Assembly: GCA_002900995.3 (NCBI GenBank)
Contig: CM035306.1
Span: 372,001 to 436,000 of the forward strand
Source: Ganoderma boninense
Lineage: Eukaryota; Basidiomycota; Agaricomycetes; Polyporales; Polyporaceae
Reading direction: 5' to 3'
DNA: 64,000 nucleotides
Part shown: positions 54,801 through 64,000 of the stretch, piece by piece
Position numbering within the stretch: the stretch's first letter is position 1
How the letters are laid out: each line of letters starts with the position of its first letter
Translations under genes and position numbers: made by a program
Notes under the pieces: model-generated
Told to the model about the DNA's origin: nothing
Seen by the model: only the letters and a program-made list of their open reading frames with translations
The model's database searches: none

Positions 54801-56746
54801 CCGCGAGATCGCGACTGGCTCCGGTCGTCCCTCCTACGTCCGCGGTGGTCGTTCCCAGGCCGGCTGAACCTGCCTCTGCCGACGCGCTCGGCGATCTCGA
54901 TGATCTCAGCAGCCTCGCACACCTCAGACCAGGTGGAGGTAGTCGGGGTAAGTTCTTTCTTCCAGAGCTCACGCTGTATCAGCTCGTTCAACCCGTGCCA
55001 GAGCTTGTCGACTCGTTCGCGTTCAGATACGAATCCCACGAGCAGAAACAAGTTCTCAAGTTCATGTACATAGTCGCGCACGCTACGCCCGCCCTGGTAG
55101 CTATTACGCAGCTTCTCGCGCATCTGCAACCTGTAGTCAACCGGGAAACAGTAATTGAACAGTTCTTTGAATAGATCCTCGAGGGACCAAGCCGCCGGGT
55201 CCTCTGAGACCGTGTTGATCCAGAACGTATAAGCCTTCCCGGAGAGGAAGTTCGAGATAGTCGACGCGTACATTCGAGGATCGACCGTGTGTCCCCTAAT
55301 GTACTCAACACATTGTCTCATGAACTTGTGAAACGTCTGGGCGTTGGATTCGCCACTGTACTTCTCCGGTTTCTCAGGCTTGAGCACCGGCTTCTTGGTG
55401 TGTCTCTTCTTTTTGCGAGACTTACGGCGCCTGCGGCGCGATCCAGAAGAGCTCGAGCCATCGTCGGAGGATGACCCAACTGGCGCGGCTTCCGACGGAG
55501 CGGACGAGGACGAACCAGAGGAGCTCGAAGAGCTGTCTGAGGGGTCTCCCCCCGTGATACCGGCGAAGGCACGCTCGAGATAGCTGCCTGGCTCGAGTTG
55601 AGCCACTGGTCGCAACGAGGAGCCTCGTTGTCCGTTTCTCGCGCTCCGGGTTCCGCTACCGGATTTACCAGCAGCTGAAGCTTCGGCGACCTTCCGGACC
55701 TTCTGAGCTTCCCGCTTCTTCTTGCGCGCGTCCTTGCGCTTCCTAGCTTCTTCACGCAATTGCGATAGTTCCCGCCGAATGGCAGCCAGCTGCTCCGTGA
55801 GAAAACGGTTCTGCTCTTGGCTAGCGGAGCGGCGACGGGGTGGAGTTGACTCCTCACCGGTTTGCTCATCCTCCGAGAGCGCGGAAAAGCTATTTCTGGA
55901 GGGTGAGCCTGCCCGACTGTTTACATCTGGGGTACTGAGAGCTGTGGGTTCTCGGTCGGACATACGTTCACGTTTCATGTCTTGCCAGTACTCAAGAATA
56001 GCCTGTTGCTCATCCGTATTGTAACCATCAAATAGATTCTGTTTTCTATCTGAATACAATTGTAACTCGCGCCGCTGCGCGTCAGGGTCTAACTCCTCGT
56101 CCGGGATTCCGGATGCCCCCCAATTACGAGCATCCACCGTTTTGCCCTTGTCGCGGGAAGGGCCTTCGCCACGCGACTCTCGAGAGGGAGAGCGCGATTG
56201 TTGGGGCTTGACAGCGGCCATCCGGCGAGCGAAGCGGTCACGCTCAGCCGGCGTGAGTGCCGCCGCGGCTGTGTCCACCGCGGCGCGCTGAGGAGATGTG
56301 AGTTCGGGCGCGCCCTGCGCAGAGACGGAGGCCCGAGCAGGCGGAACGACGTCCGCGCTGCGTGCACGACGGCGCCGCTGGACTGGGATCCAGGGCCCGG
56401 CTTCATCATCCGTAACGTCCTCGACGGTCACGGGGTGTTTCGGAACGCCAGAGGCGTTCGAGATGGAGGGGGGGAGAGCCACTAGGGCATCCGCCGAAGC
56501 GGCGATCAGTCCTGCGCTAGGAGCGGGGGACTGGACTTCCGAGGCGGCTACGCGGCGCTCGGTACTGGGGCTAACGCTCCCGCTATCAGACTCGACGTCC
56601 GAGTTCCTCGTGAGAGGGCTGTCGGAGGAAGACGCGGCGTCAGTCATGCTGGAGATAGCGGGCAACTCACCTGGCATCGCAGGCTGAGGAGCCGGGGGAG
56701 GCCCTGCGCCCGAACGGCGAGGCCTGAAATGGTATCTATTGGACAT
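51728..56746 (-). CDS. Gypsy gag-protease-reverse transcriptase
   Basis: A 1672-codon frame starting at ATG 56746. The N-terminal part is disordered and Ser/Pro-rich. A Ser-rich/basic stretch (SRRRRRKSRKKKR) precedes the gag capsid-like region (YSGESNAQTFHKFMRQCVEY, AYTFWINTV, FPVDYRLQMREKLRNSYQGG). One CCHC zinc knuckle (CFLCKEAGHFANAC) follows, then a retropepsin-like protease with ALIDSGSLSDF. The RT carries LIDGKDAYEQIRIEPEH and the catalytic YLDDIVIYSDS. The frame ends at 51728, after the connection to RNase H has shifted. Gag and pol are fused in one frame, as in many chromoviruses. Expression would start in the right-hand LTR. Confidence 0.9.
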   Translation of the reverse strand: MSNRYHFRPRRSGAGPPPAPQPAMPGELPAISSMTDAASSSDSPLTRNSDVESDSGSVSPSTERRVAASEVQSPAPSAGLIAASADALVALPPSISNASGVPKHPVTVEDVTDDEAGPWIPVQRRRRARSADVVPPARASVSAQGAPELTSPQRAAVDTAAAALTPAERDRFARRMAAVKPQQSRSPSRESRGEGPSRDKGKTVDARNWGASGIPDEELDPDAQRRELQLYSDRKQNLFDGYNTDEQQAILEYWQDMKRERMSDREPTALSTPDVNSRAGSPSRNSFSALSEDEQTGEESTPPRRRSASQEQNRFLTEQLAAIRRELSQLREEARKRKDARKKKREAQKVRKVAEASAAGKSGSGTRSARNGQRGSSLRPVAQLEPGSYLERAFAGITGGDPSDSSSSSSGSSSSAPSEAAPVGSSSDDGSSSSGSRRRRRKSRKKKRHTKKPVLKPEKPEKYSGESNAQTFHKFMRQCVEYIRGHTVDPRMYASTISNFLSGKAYTFWINTVSEDPAAWSLEDLFKELFNYCFPVDYRLQMREKLRNSYQGGRSVRDYVHELENLFLLVGFVSERERVDKLWHGLNELIQRELWKKELTPTTSTWSEVCEAAEIIEIAERVGRGRFSRPGNDHRGRRRDDRSQSRSRGQRNTRTNDREPRHRDREQRRPNHGQNNGRPHQYKQGSSKPSGSSKKASNARSGPRLPSRERAELREQGKCFLCKEAGHFANACPKANLVRSDKKGKPPGLTSYNVELETEEWAERLRDLAATTETTAGIDLNAVGGPWYDPGPDALPGYQYTVSTEDCAEYPWEDDDRDSIPGLQTVSDSSESEDGSDAWSDTDGSELTEWEDSLGKSSPTGYYDDEAYGEVPVLCAASQSTQPGIATPSHSSGWAPSPGNRRCVRRESGARPPRKRSILLPEGDALHGRPRLFTSTARHRAFMLFFIGEREDVLVESFLLTDPEFDVVRYYRQRIVEQKSPDHQSCFLRRGDETFCTMGSVLGEKWHDGSRRTTPGRKMGTELLSPRYLAIQGFLYVEVKDLYLDRSVAIPNHLLRNPRFDLLNYYACEVRRTFAAPEFDLDDLEGELRVLFARPAPAEVSAAIPLFAIRPKTHTNGSDDSLGALQRNAAAPRDFSRLIPEPVVVVVHVNGRPARALIDSGSLSDFISARFAHQLNVKVFELTKPLPVQLAVQGSRAKINFGCRAQLEYQRIRSERYFDVINLLNYDLILGTPFLFQHKVTLGLNPTALVVGSVPALPIEGKQVRTLQSHAADILEDALEAARRELREYAAPICREASDSPLPPLRAINHRIPLIDPEKVYSWRPSKCPDAHLASWVEKRDAYLTSGRWKYTSSHNTSPMLLLTKPGTGVKGIPPRLRVVCDLRERNANTKKLTSPLPDMEGILRRLSRRPYRSLIDGKDAYEQIRIEPEHVGRTAMTTPDGNMVSLVLQQGDCNAVATYQSLMNYIFGPHIGVFLDVYLDDIVIYSDSLADHRKHVKLVVDILRREKLYLSATKLKFLCAEMKVLGRVVDDHGIRMDPDKVDGVLNWKVPTSKELLRGFLGSVGYLADDIASVRIPMGTLASMTGANASFKWDFTHQRAFDKIKRLVHAHREHRRLPLNYSAGAPPIWLVTDGSHGGIAGSCPKGDDFSDGTGRRVLFREAQLRPAELSCP

Positions 56747-56869
56747 GTCTTGAGGGGTTTTCTGTGTATGTTAGCTAACGGAAGAGAAAATAGAAACGTG
56801 CGGATATGTTTTGAGGGTTTTGGCGTCGAAAGGAGGTCCGAGTTGATCAGACTCGGAGGGACCCAGTCG

Positions 56870-56945
56870 ACGAGTTTCCAGAGAGGAAGAGAGACGAGAC
56901 GAGGCGAGGGAGAGAGAGAGAGAAAGAGAAAGAGAGGGGGTTGCT
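56870..56945. repeat. Purine-rich GA simple repeat in the gypsy leader
   Basis: GAGACGAGACGAGG followed by GAGAGAGAGA and AAAGAGAAAGAG, between the 5' LTR and the gag start. It lies in the untranslated leader of the element. Confidence 0.8.
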
Positions 56946-57003
56946 GGCTAGCAGCGAGGAGAGGGTGATTGTCGATGACGAGAGGGACTAGCTGTCAAAA
57001 ATA

Positions 57004-57384
57004 TGAGGCGCTCGCTACCCGGAACGGGCAGGTGGCGGCTCACGGGAGAGATGGAGGTTCGCACGAGGGTACAGACAGGTTACGAGTCCGTCTCGATTGA
57101 ACGCTAGGGAAGGGTTCGTAGATACAGGACCGAGTCTTTATATATATGAGGTTACGGGCGCTACGAAGGAGGGTGGTACGCGGACACATGGGACGCGGGT
57201 CGGGGTTCGGAAGGGCACGGAAGGGACTAGTAATACTGTAACGACAGACTAAAGTAAGCAGATGTTAGAACGAATACAATGCGGATGTTAAGGAACGTGG
57301 GGAGGCAGTGACCGTGGCGCATCAGCGCGGGGGAGAAGGACAGGCCGACGAGCGGCAGTGCAGTAGCGCGCCGTATGCGCTACA
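57004..57384 (-). repeat. LTR (5' LTR in element orientation)
   Basis: 381 bp and identical by eye to 47828-48208. It would drive transcription leftwards. Downstream in element orientation the sequence reads TATTTTTGACAGCTAG; I could not match this confidently to a tRNA primer. Confidence 0.95.
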
Positions 57385-57389
57385 GCCAG
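57385..57389 (+). repeat. Target site duplication of the gypsy element (right)
   Basis: GCCAG, matching 47823-47827. Confidence 0.9.
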
Positions 57390-58225
57390 CCAAGTGCCAG
57401 GGGCCTGTGCAGTCTTCCTCAGCCTCCCGGGCCTCACTTCAAGGCAAATTCTACGAAGTGGCGACATGTTGAGCGTACAGTTCCCTACGGTCTACAGCTG
57501 CAGGATGTGAGCCCAAGGCTTTCGTTATGAACTGCCAGTGGATGACTTAGGAAATTGAAGACAAAAATTGAAATAGCGCACCGAAATTCAAGTTCACCAG
57601 GCAGCCATCTATTCACATTCCTCTTCTAATCATACGCGAGCTTCATGAAAACCACGGCCTACGTTTGATGAGGCGAAGGTGGAAGTCAAGAACTTCCAGT
57701 ACGCTGATGGACTGCGGATGGGCCCGGCGCCTGTTAAGCGAGTTTATTGTCCAGGCCCCTTAGCCCCAGCCAAGTCCCGACGACGATGACGACCTCAAGT
57801 TATCTACACCCCTCACCTCGCTCAAGTATACAATGAAGTAGGTATCCAGGGTATCCGTGGATATGACCTGATGAAGATTGAGCTTTGTTCAGGCATCAAT
57901 CTTTCCTGAGTGTTCACAAACGAACACGGTGTACGGGACAAGGTGGCAACTACCGACGCCACCCCCCAACTACCGATCGAACAACCCTCACCGCGAGCAT
58001 CAAATGCGACGACTTTTGTTGAAAACGCTTTGGAGGAACCGTTACCAGGTATCCGACATCTGGCCAGATCAACGCAAGACAGATTAGGTCGCCAGCATTT
58101 CCTAAAATGTGCTCTCTTGTATGCCTTGCCTTTTGTACGTTGCGAAGCACCCCCGCTTTCCCCTCTCCATCCAGGGGCTGTGACTTACCGCATCGCCTCT
58201 GGTTACCCTAGGCTCTCCGCTCGAC

Positions 58226-58233
58226 GTATAAAA
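58226..58233 (+). promoter_or_regulatory. TATA box of the kinase gene
   Basis: TATAAAAG, 54-61 bp upstream of the ATG at 58287, a classical core-promoter position for a short leader. Confidence 0.75.
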
Positions 58234-58286
58234 GGGCTCCCAATTCCGTCCGCCACTCCCCGGTCTGACTGCGATCGTCTTCGAAC

Positions 58287-60692
58287 ATGGCTTCGATGCA
58301 CGGTCTCCTCTCCTCTCTCAGAGGTCCATCCGCCCTTCCCACCATCTTCGCACACGAAACCCAGCCTTCCGGTGCTCCTTCGATGGAGAACTCGAAGCCC
58401 TGGTGGTCTTCCAGTGGCGCCGCGCTGGCGCGCCACTTCGGTCTCGCACCTCAGCTCGATAGCTACTCCGCCACCAAAGCGTCGTCGACGCCCTCCTCCA
58501 TCTCAAGCTCAAGCTCGTCCTCGACTTCTTCCTCATGCTCAACGTCTCCCGGGCTCACGTCCGGCGCCACCCTCACGACCTTCGTCGGCCTCAACCAACG
58601 GCTCGAGGTTCCGTCGCTGCCTGGAACCCGCTCCCGCTACTTCCCTTCATTGGTCCAACGCACCTCTTCCACCAGAGAAGAAGGCTTGGATGCCAACTCG
58701 TCTCCCGTCATTCCGTCCCCGATCAAGCTGCCCTGGTACTTCCCTGCCTCCAAGCCCCCCGTCGCAAAGAAAGGTATGGCACGCTACTTCAACCGTTTCC
58801 CTCATACTGACGATGCTCGTTCCACATGGCTAGACATAAGGGAGGCGTTCCTTGGGAAACCCAACGTGTGTACCCCCAGCCGCTTGCCCCGTCTCGGTCT
58901 CGGGCTCGCCTCGCGACCCGTATCTCCTCCATCCAAGGTGCTCCAGAAACCGCTGCTGGGCACCTCTCCCTTCATCATTCCCCTTCCTACGGTCTCCTTC
59001 TCTCGCCCCGCCTCCGCGTGCTCATCGCTGTCCTCTGGAAGCGGCCAGTCGGTACCCGGAACGCCACTCTCCTTCCTCGGCCTCAGCAACTCCGCCGCCT
59101 GGAGCCCTCACGTGCCATACACACCGCGATGGCCTGAGGCGACGGAGATCGCTGCATCGTTCGGCATTCAGTACAAGTCTCAAGTCGGCTCTTCTTGCAA
59201 CAACGCCCTCTGCCTCCTCGACGGAAAGCCTCACTCGGACGACGTCGCCTTAACCAGCGCGTACCCTGGTCCACCCCCTGGTCTCCCGCCTCCTCGCCGC
59301 CCAGCACTTTACTCGCTCGGAGCATCCCTCCCAGGTGTCGACTTTGAGGACGTCGAGGAGGTCCAGGGTGTCCAGCTCTTCAACGATGTTCTCGCCGCCG
59401 GTCCCATCACCCGCCAGGCTGCCCAAATCGTCCACGCGGGCATGTCGTTCAAGGTCACTTCCACTCTGGGCATCGGCGCGTCGGCACGGGTTTTCGGCGC
59501 AGAGCACACGGGCACGGGAAAGCGATACGCAGTCAAGGTCATTCACAAGAGCGCAGCGGCTGCATCCGGCTTCACGCGCGGCGAGTACCTTCGCGAACTC
59601 GAGGTCTTCAGGCGCATTGGCCAGGCTCCGGAGACGCACGAGTTCCTCTCGACTCTCAAGATGTCGTGGGAGGACGTGCTGCAGGACCGGATCTGCTTTG
59701 TCATGGTGAGTCGCGGCTGCGCTTCTTCCTAGCTGTGCAGCCACTGACATGATTCGCAGGACCTCTACCCGACCGACCTCTTCTCTCTCCTGTCGGAAGG
59801 CGCGCCGATCACCCGACGGGATCGCCAACTCTACTGCAAGGAACTGGTTCGTCCGTCTCGCCGCCCATTTTACCAAACCATCTCTCACAACAATTGATCA
59901 CACAGATCGGCGCCGTCTCCGCCCTACGCGACCTCGGCATTGTTCACGGTGATATCAAGCCGAGCAACGTCCTCATCGACACGCGCGGCCGGGCCGTCCT
60001 CTCGGACTTCGGCAACGCCGAGGACGCCTCCTCCTGCGCGGACGGATACGAGTTCTGGAAGTCCCACGTCCTCTCTGGCACTCCCCCGTACATGGCCCCC
60101 GAGGTCGCCTCCGCTGGCGTCCGCGAGAACGGATACGGGGCGAATGCGGACGTATGGAGCCTCGGCCTCGTGTTTCTGGAGATATTCGGACGGTTCTCCG
60201 GCGCGTACTTCAACGTCTGGACGGTCGAGGACGTGCGCCTCGAGCACGCGAAGCTAGGTCGGAAGGGCATCGATTTGAAGAAGGTACCGCGCTTCGAGAC
60301 GCCGCGCAGCCTCGAGAATCTCCTCGATTCGGTGCGTCTTCTACCTTATCTGAGCATGAGTCGACGGCTGACATGTGGTTTCAGATGCTGCAGTACTACG
60401 AAGAGCTGCGTCCAACCATCGAGGAGCTCGCCGAATGGAGCGCACGCGCGATGACCTGGGAGCTCTCGCCGGACGCTACTCGTGAGTGCACCATTCGTTT
60501 CGGCGTATTCATTTCGTATCACATGCTGACTTGTATGTTCGCGTAGACGATTGGGTGCCTGTGTCGGAGTCGCGCTGGGACGTCGGCGAGGGCGATCTCG
60601 CCGACTTCCTCGGTGATTCGGCAAGCGCCGTGCTGTCGGGAGAGGAGAACCCGGCAGACTTTGAGTACCGCGCTCCGGGGGCATTTGCGTAA
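58287..60692 (+). CDS. Serine/threonine protein kinase with long disordered N-terminus
   Basis: Five exons: 58287-59705, 59760-59846, 59906-60331, 60385-60481 and 60547-60692, coding for about 724 residues with every junction in frame. Residues 1 to about 390 are Ser/Pro/Leu-rich and look unstructured. The kinase domain follows: glycine loop LGIGASARVFG, AVKVI with the ATP-binding Lys, and catalytic loop IVHGDIKPSNVLI, with HGD instead of HRD but Asp, Lys and Asn kept. It ends with DFGNA, then GTPPYMAPEV and ADVWSLGLVFLEIFG. All key catalytic residues are present, so it should be active. The C-terminus is acidic and short. The gene has its own TATA box and starts about 115 bp after the duplicated segment. 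It resembles the incomplete kinase gene at 62692. Confidence 0.85.
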
Positions 60693-61980
60693 ATGATAGC
60701 AGATGTCCGGGATGTCGGGATGTGGGCTGTAAGATGCGGTCAGAAACCATGGCCCTGATGTGGGGACCTCGCCGGCTGCTTCAGTTAATGCTGCATGTAC
60801 TAAGCATACGCGAGACTGTAGCGAATAGTGATAATGTTGCGATAGTGAATTTGTAGTCTACTATCTCTGCGAGCTTCTAGTTCGTTGAGAACGATCTTAT
60901 TCCCTCTTGTTCCACGCCCCAGTGAAGCGCTCGCTCGAGATGGAGGAATGTTTATTTTAGGGCGCCGTTTCAAACCAACTGATCATATTGGGACTTCACA
61001 TATATTTATACTCCGGTTTATCTGGGTTATAATTGTATGGATCATTGACGTGTAAGTAGATCTTGCCCACCCAGCGCACGGTCACCTCAATACACTCTGC
61101 TTTCCTTTCGAATGCTTGACTCCTTCTCTGAGCCTTCTTGATTGCTACCGTTCTTTGCGCGCTGAATTTCTAACTGTTTATACCTGAACACGATGCAAGT
61201 ATCCGATTCTCATCGCGGTCAATGCTATCCTCGAGCATGCTTGGATTGTCGCGACGAGGGGAGCGCCTTAGTTCTCCAAGCTCGGTCTTCGCTGAAAAAC
61301 GGATGAAGTGAGTCGAGTGGCTTTTTAGCGCGATTGATCAAATAAGCAAGAGCTCTGTCCCGGTTCCCATTGACAGAACCAGCGTTTTCCCTAGCAACAC
61401 GACTCTTTCGCCCAACTGCACGAAGCTCGCCGTTGGTACCTTCTGGGGACCGTGACGTTACCTCCATGCCCACGCGCTCGGTTTTCCAGTTTTATGTCGT
61501 GGCGCCATTACAGAGGTGTGTATCCTGTTGCTCCCTATCGCTCGATTCTATCAATAAGTACTGTGGAACCTGGAACCTATGTCTCATCTTTATCCCCGCT
61601 TTTGTTGTCGGCACCACCGAAATCATCCAGCGAGTCGGAGAAGGCGAGTCATTTGTTCGATGATTGTCATGCGCTGCCACTGAGCATTCCGCTATGTCCT
61701 CAGCTCGTGAGACATACAGTCCCGGAGCCGGCTCATCCCAATTCCCATTTCCTTGCAGCAAGGAATATTCACGAAGACCGGGAGGAGCAACTGAGAGCTC
61801 TGAGGTACGACGGTCGCCAGATAACCCCGTGCCAAACGCTGCTCTGTGTTATCATGCCGCGTGCATACTTATATCCTAGTCGTTATTCAACGCTGTGGAC
61901 GGGGACAATGAAGAGCTCTACGCCCCCCCGTTAGCACCGAAACTGCCGTGGTGTTGAACGGTGGGCATCTCCACTGTGGT
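60693..61980. other. Intergenic, AT-richer, no gene recognised
   Basis: The first 500 bp after the kinase stop contain AT-rich sequence with ATATATTTATA near 61000, plausible terminator or promoter DNA. Open frames between 61200 and 61930 are short, and one piece (EEQLRALRYDGRQ) may belong to the kinase-like relic downstream. Confidence 0.5.
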
Positions 61981-61988
61981 CATCGTGG

Positions 61989-62260
61989 ATGAAGCGGCAG
62001 TCAGCAGTGAGCACCATCTATGACATCATTTTCAATCACGAACCGGTGACGGAGGCCATCATATTGGCAAGGATCAATCGCGCCCTCTCAGTGCTCGGCG
62101 ATGCGTTCATGCATGGCGACCTGTGTTCGTCCAACTGTATCTTGAAAATGAAACCGATGCCTGACGGATCGACACAGACCTAGTACGTCATCTATTTTAA
62201 GTTCGCTATGAAGCAGGGGAAATGCGATATCCAGGTGCTGTCGTGACGGAGTGGCGAGAG
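61989..62260 (+). pseudogene. Kinase-like (aminoglycoside/choline kinase fold) relic
   Basis: The stretch INRALSVLGDAFMHGDLCSS followed by NCILK resembles the catalytic loop HGDxxxxN of fungal APH/FunK-type kinases. After a stop, FKFAMKQGKCDI occupies the place of the FDWAG-E metal-binding segment but has lost its acidic residues. There is no glycine loop or start exon in reach and stops interrupt the frame. It is most likely a decayed gene. The low degree of conservation leaves the assignment tentative. Confidence 0.35.
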
Positions 62261-62691
62261 GAGACAGCCATGGCGCGATGAGTCCAGAGAGGTGGCAAAG
62301 TGTTTAACGTTTGCAGTTACTGCATCACGTACGTCTCTTTCCTTCGTAGTACTGGCTCTGCACAGAAAGCATTGCCTCGTGGTGAGAGCTCAGCCTAGGA
62401 TATCCAGCTTCAGGCGCCGACTACCCTGGATACCTTCCAGTCGATCTGGCGTCTGCTGTGCGTTGTACTTTTGTACTCATACCAAATTTAGGCTGACGTT
62501 AAACGTGGGTTTTCGGTGCAACGGTAATCCGCGCCCAATCGATTCCTTTGTCTGTGTCCAAATATCCTCTCACGCGATGCAAATACGTGTAGCCGAGGAC
62601 ATCGATCTTTGTGGACAGCCACTGAGTCCCCGCCATAAGTATCGGCGCGGACCGTGCGCTTAGTGGGTTCATCTACCCTTCCCTCTCATCC

Positions 62692-63923
62692 ATGTCCTCA
62701 CCTTTTCTCCAGCTACGTGAGCCACCATTTGGTGGTCTTTCGAATGGATTGCCCGCGCCACTCACTCTCGCGCCAATCAAGCGCGACAATTGGACATGTA
62801 GCCCCGGGACTTCTCGTCCAAAGCGGATCCTCTATAATCCCTACTTTTGTCTCCCAGAGCAATCAGCACTTGCACCCGGAGACCCCTCTCCACGTCCTTC
62901 GCAGCATGCTTCTCTATCACGGGCTAGGCAGGTCGCTCGTATCAGCACTTTCACTCAGTCGAAGCCCACCACAAGTCATACTATTGTCTCTCCATCTGCA
63001 ACGCTGGTATCTCGACCCGATCAACCGTCTACTCTGCTGCTAGCACCACCCCGAAAGCGGGTCCCCCTAGGCGTCTCTACTTGGGTTTCCAACCATCCCT
63101 CTCCCGAGTCACTCCTCATCACATCTAGGACACAAGATCCCGCCTATCCCCGGACACATGAGCGCCGTTCATGCCCATCGCCCTTCCCAGCTATCATACT
63201 CTGCCTATCCCGCCAACCCACACTCACAGCATGGCCAGCCTCTTTTCTTCCCTGGCACGAGCAATTCGTCTCTGTGGGGCTCAGCAGGCCTTCGCGGATT
63301 CCCTAAGAATGTGAGTGGTCCAGATAGTTGGAATGGCGCTCCCAGAATTCCCGCCGCGCCACTCGGTGGACAGCTCCGAGTCGAGTCAACCACATTGTCG
63401 ACATGCAGATGTGCCTCATGTGCCGCTGCGCGTCAGCTCCTCGCGCCCTCGTTTCCTCAGTCCAACCCTCCTCGCCCCAATCCCGCCGCTCTTCTCCCTC
63501 TTCAGCGATTCTCCCGTCCAACAGCTGCGAGGTCTGTGGTTCCTGCTCAACCACCGGCCATCTTCGACGACCCCTGGGAAGACGAAGATCCCTTGGAACC
63601 ACGCTACCGGCTCTCGACCTCAACCTCGAACTATACTTACCAGTCGCCCCCGACGCTGGAACACCGTGGCGTAACCTTCACCCTCTCACGATTCCTCGGC
63701 AAGGGTGCGGCTGGACGCGTCGCTCTTGCCAAGCTCCGCGGACGGCTGTACGCCGTCAAGGGCATTCCACAAGCGCAACGCACTGAAACTTTGCCACACG
63801 CGCGACGACTTCTTGCGCGAGAAGACGTGCATGGCGGCCGTCGCGGCGGACGAGAGGAGCAAGCGGTTCTTGATGCCGCTTGTCATGGCATGGGAGGAGC
63901 AGGAGATGATATACTTCGTCATG
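62692..63923 (+). CDS. Protein kinase gene, 5' part (continues beyond the window)
   Basis: The start at ATG 62692 gives a Pro/Ser-rich N-terminal region. The frame changes once around 63120-63160, where a small intron is likely, and continues with HGQPLFFPGTSNSSLWG, a CRCASCAAARQLL segment and PWEDEDPLEPRYRL. It then enters the kinase N-lobe: FLGKGAAGRVALAKLRGRLYAVKGI. A single extra T near 63768 breaks the frame; without it the reading continues KRNALKLCHTRDDFLREK to EEQEMIYFVM and a GTGCGT donor at 63924. It resembles the kinase at 58287 in having a long disordered N-terminus. The catalytic loop lies outside the window, and the extra base may be an assembly error. Confidence 0.6.
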
Positions 63924-64000
63924 GTGCGTCTTCACTTTGAACGTCGTGGTTGTGGTTTGTCGGAAGGGTGCGACTGTCGCTGATGTTTGATCCGTCTCCA

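Larger units (their letters stand above)
47828..57384 (-). mobile_element. Full-length Ty3/gypsy retrotransposon, very young
   Basis: A 9.56-kb element in minus orientation with 381-bp LTRs at 47828-48208 and 57004-57384, flanked by the 5-bp duplication GCCAG. The LTRs show no difference by eye, indicating a very recent insertion. Order from right to left: 5' LTR, long leader, gag-protease-RT frame, RNase H-integrase frame, extra ORF, polypurine tract (AGGAGGGCGTA), 3' LTR. The empty site in copy 1 near 35587 proves the boundaries. The frameshifts between RT and RNase H lie in short runs and may be sequence errors. Confidence 0.95.
42368..58172 (+). repeat. Segmental duplication, copy 2 (split by two insertions)
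   Basis: The three pieces 42368-43805, 46486-47827 and 57390-58172 match copy 1 in order and orientation. The interruptions are a foldback element (43806-46478 plus a 7-bp duplication) and a gypsy element (47828-57384 plus a 5-bp duplication). The left boundary is sharp at GAAGGGATGTG. On the right, similarity can be followed to about 58172, where copy 1 meets the gap. Copy 2 ends about 115 bp before a kinase gene. Confidence 0.9.

Noticed and set aside
57878..58150. Open frame crossing the end of the duplicated segment as an upstream exon of the kinase
   Set aside because: The frame differs between the two copies of the duplication because of indels, and the kinase gene has its own TATA box and start at 58287.
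1..64000. tRNA or rRNA genes
   Set aside because: I noticed no cloverleaf with conserved T-loop GTTCRANNC and acceptor pairing, and no rRNA-like sequence; short RNAs could be missed by eye.

Overview
The window is nuclear DNA of a filamentous basidiomycete, most probably a white-rot type Agaricomycete (Polyporales-like). The evidence is the gene structure (many short introns of about 45-75 bp with GTRNGY donors), the protein families recognised, and the transposon content: CACTA/Tnp2, KDZ and Ty3/gypsy chromoviruses. Two runs of exactly 100 N (25368-25467 and 36385-36484) mark scaffold joins. Single-base homopolymer differences between duplicated sequences suggest some uncorrected indels, so several apparent frameshifts may be assembly errors. 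All gene models are hand-spliced by eye.

0.3-12 kb: a purine-rich minisatellite, two RING-finger/coiled-coil genes (932-1573 + and 1599-2169 -), a small unknown gene (2688-3307 +), a large unknown gene with a Pro/Gly/Tyr-rich N-terminus and a C-terminal GMSSDES motif (4387-7421 -), a 39-codon membrane ORF, a helical-protein gene (8071-9301 -), a decayed prolyl-tRNA synthetase copy (about 10.4-11.2 kb) and a UPF0390/DUF2462 gene (11574-12049 +). 12.5-14.9 kb: a broken ribosomal protein uL16 (RPL10) copy, a dispersed repeat and a third RING gene (13946-14937 +).

15.1-25 kb: a near-complete CACTA/Tnp2 transposase gene with two SAP-like motifs (15148-19477 +), then a cluster of unknown genes (19508-20218 -, 20495-21773 +, 22001-22666 +, 22846-24942 +). 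Several are diverged paralogues of genes in the first 10 kb, recognisable by conserved intron positions and phases. Three introns in two adjacent genes use GC-AG borders. 25-32.8 kb: two further, nearly identical uL16 pseudogenes, a small gene (26526-27159 +), a fragmentary gene (about 27.97-28.80 kb) and about 3 kb without recognisable genes.

32.8-58.2 kb is a mobile-element landscape built on a segmental duplication. A unit of at least 3.6 kb (32806 to the gap at 36385) recurs at 42368-58172. There it is split by two clean insertions: a 2.67-kb non-coding foldback element with about 1.03-kb near-perfect inverted arms (43806-46478, 7-bp target duplication) and a full-length Ty3/gypsy element with 381-bp LTRs that look identical by eye (47828-57384, 5-bp target duplication). 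Between the two copies lie a KDZ transposase fragment, a second foldback-type terminus fused to a 5'-truncated chromovirus with its 3' LTR, and the 3' part of a gene for an acidic nuclear-type protein.

58.2-64 kb: a complete protein kinase gene with a TATA box (58287-60692 +), a kinase-like relic, and the 5' part of a second kinase gene running off the window end.

The most interesting items are the foldback element with its verified empty site, the repeated RING / small-protein / helical-protein gene set in the first 27 kb, and an extra ORF downstream of the integrase in the young gypsy element.
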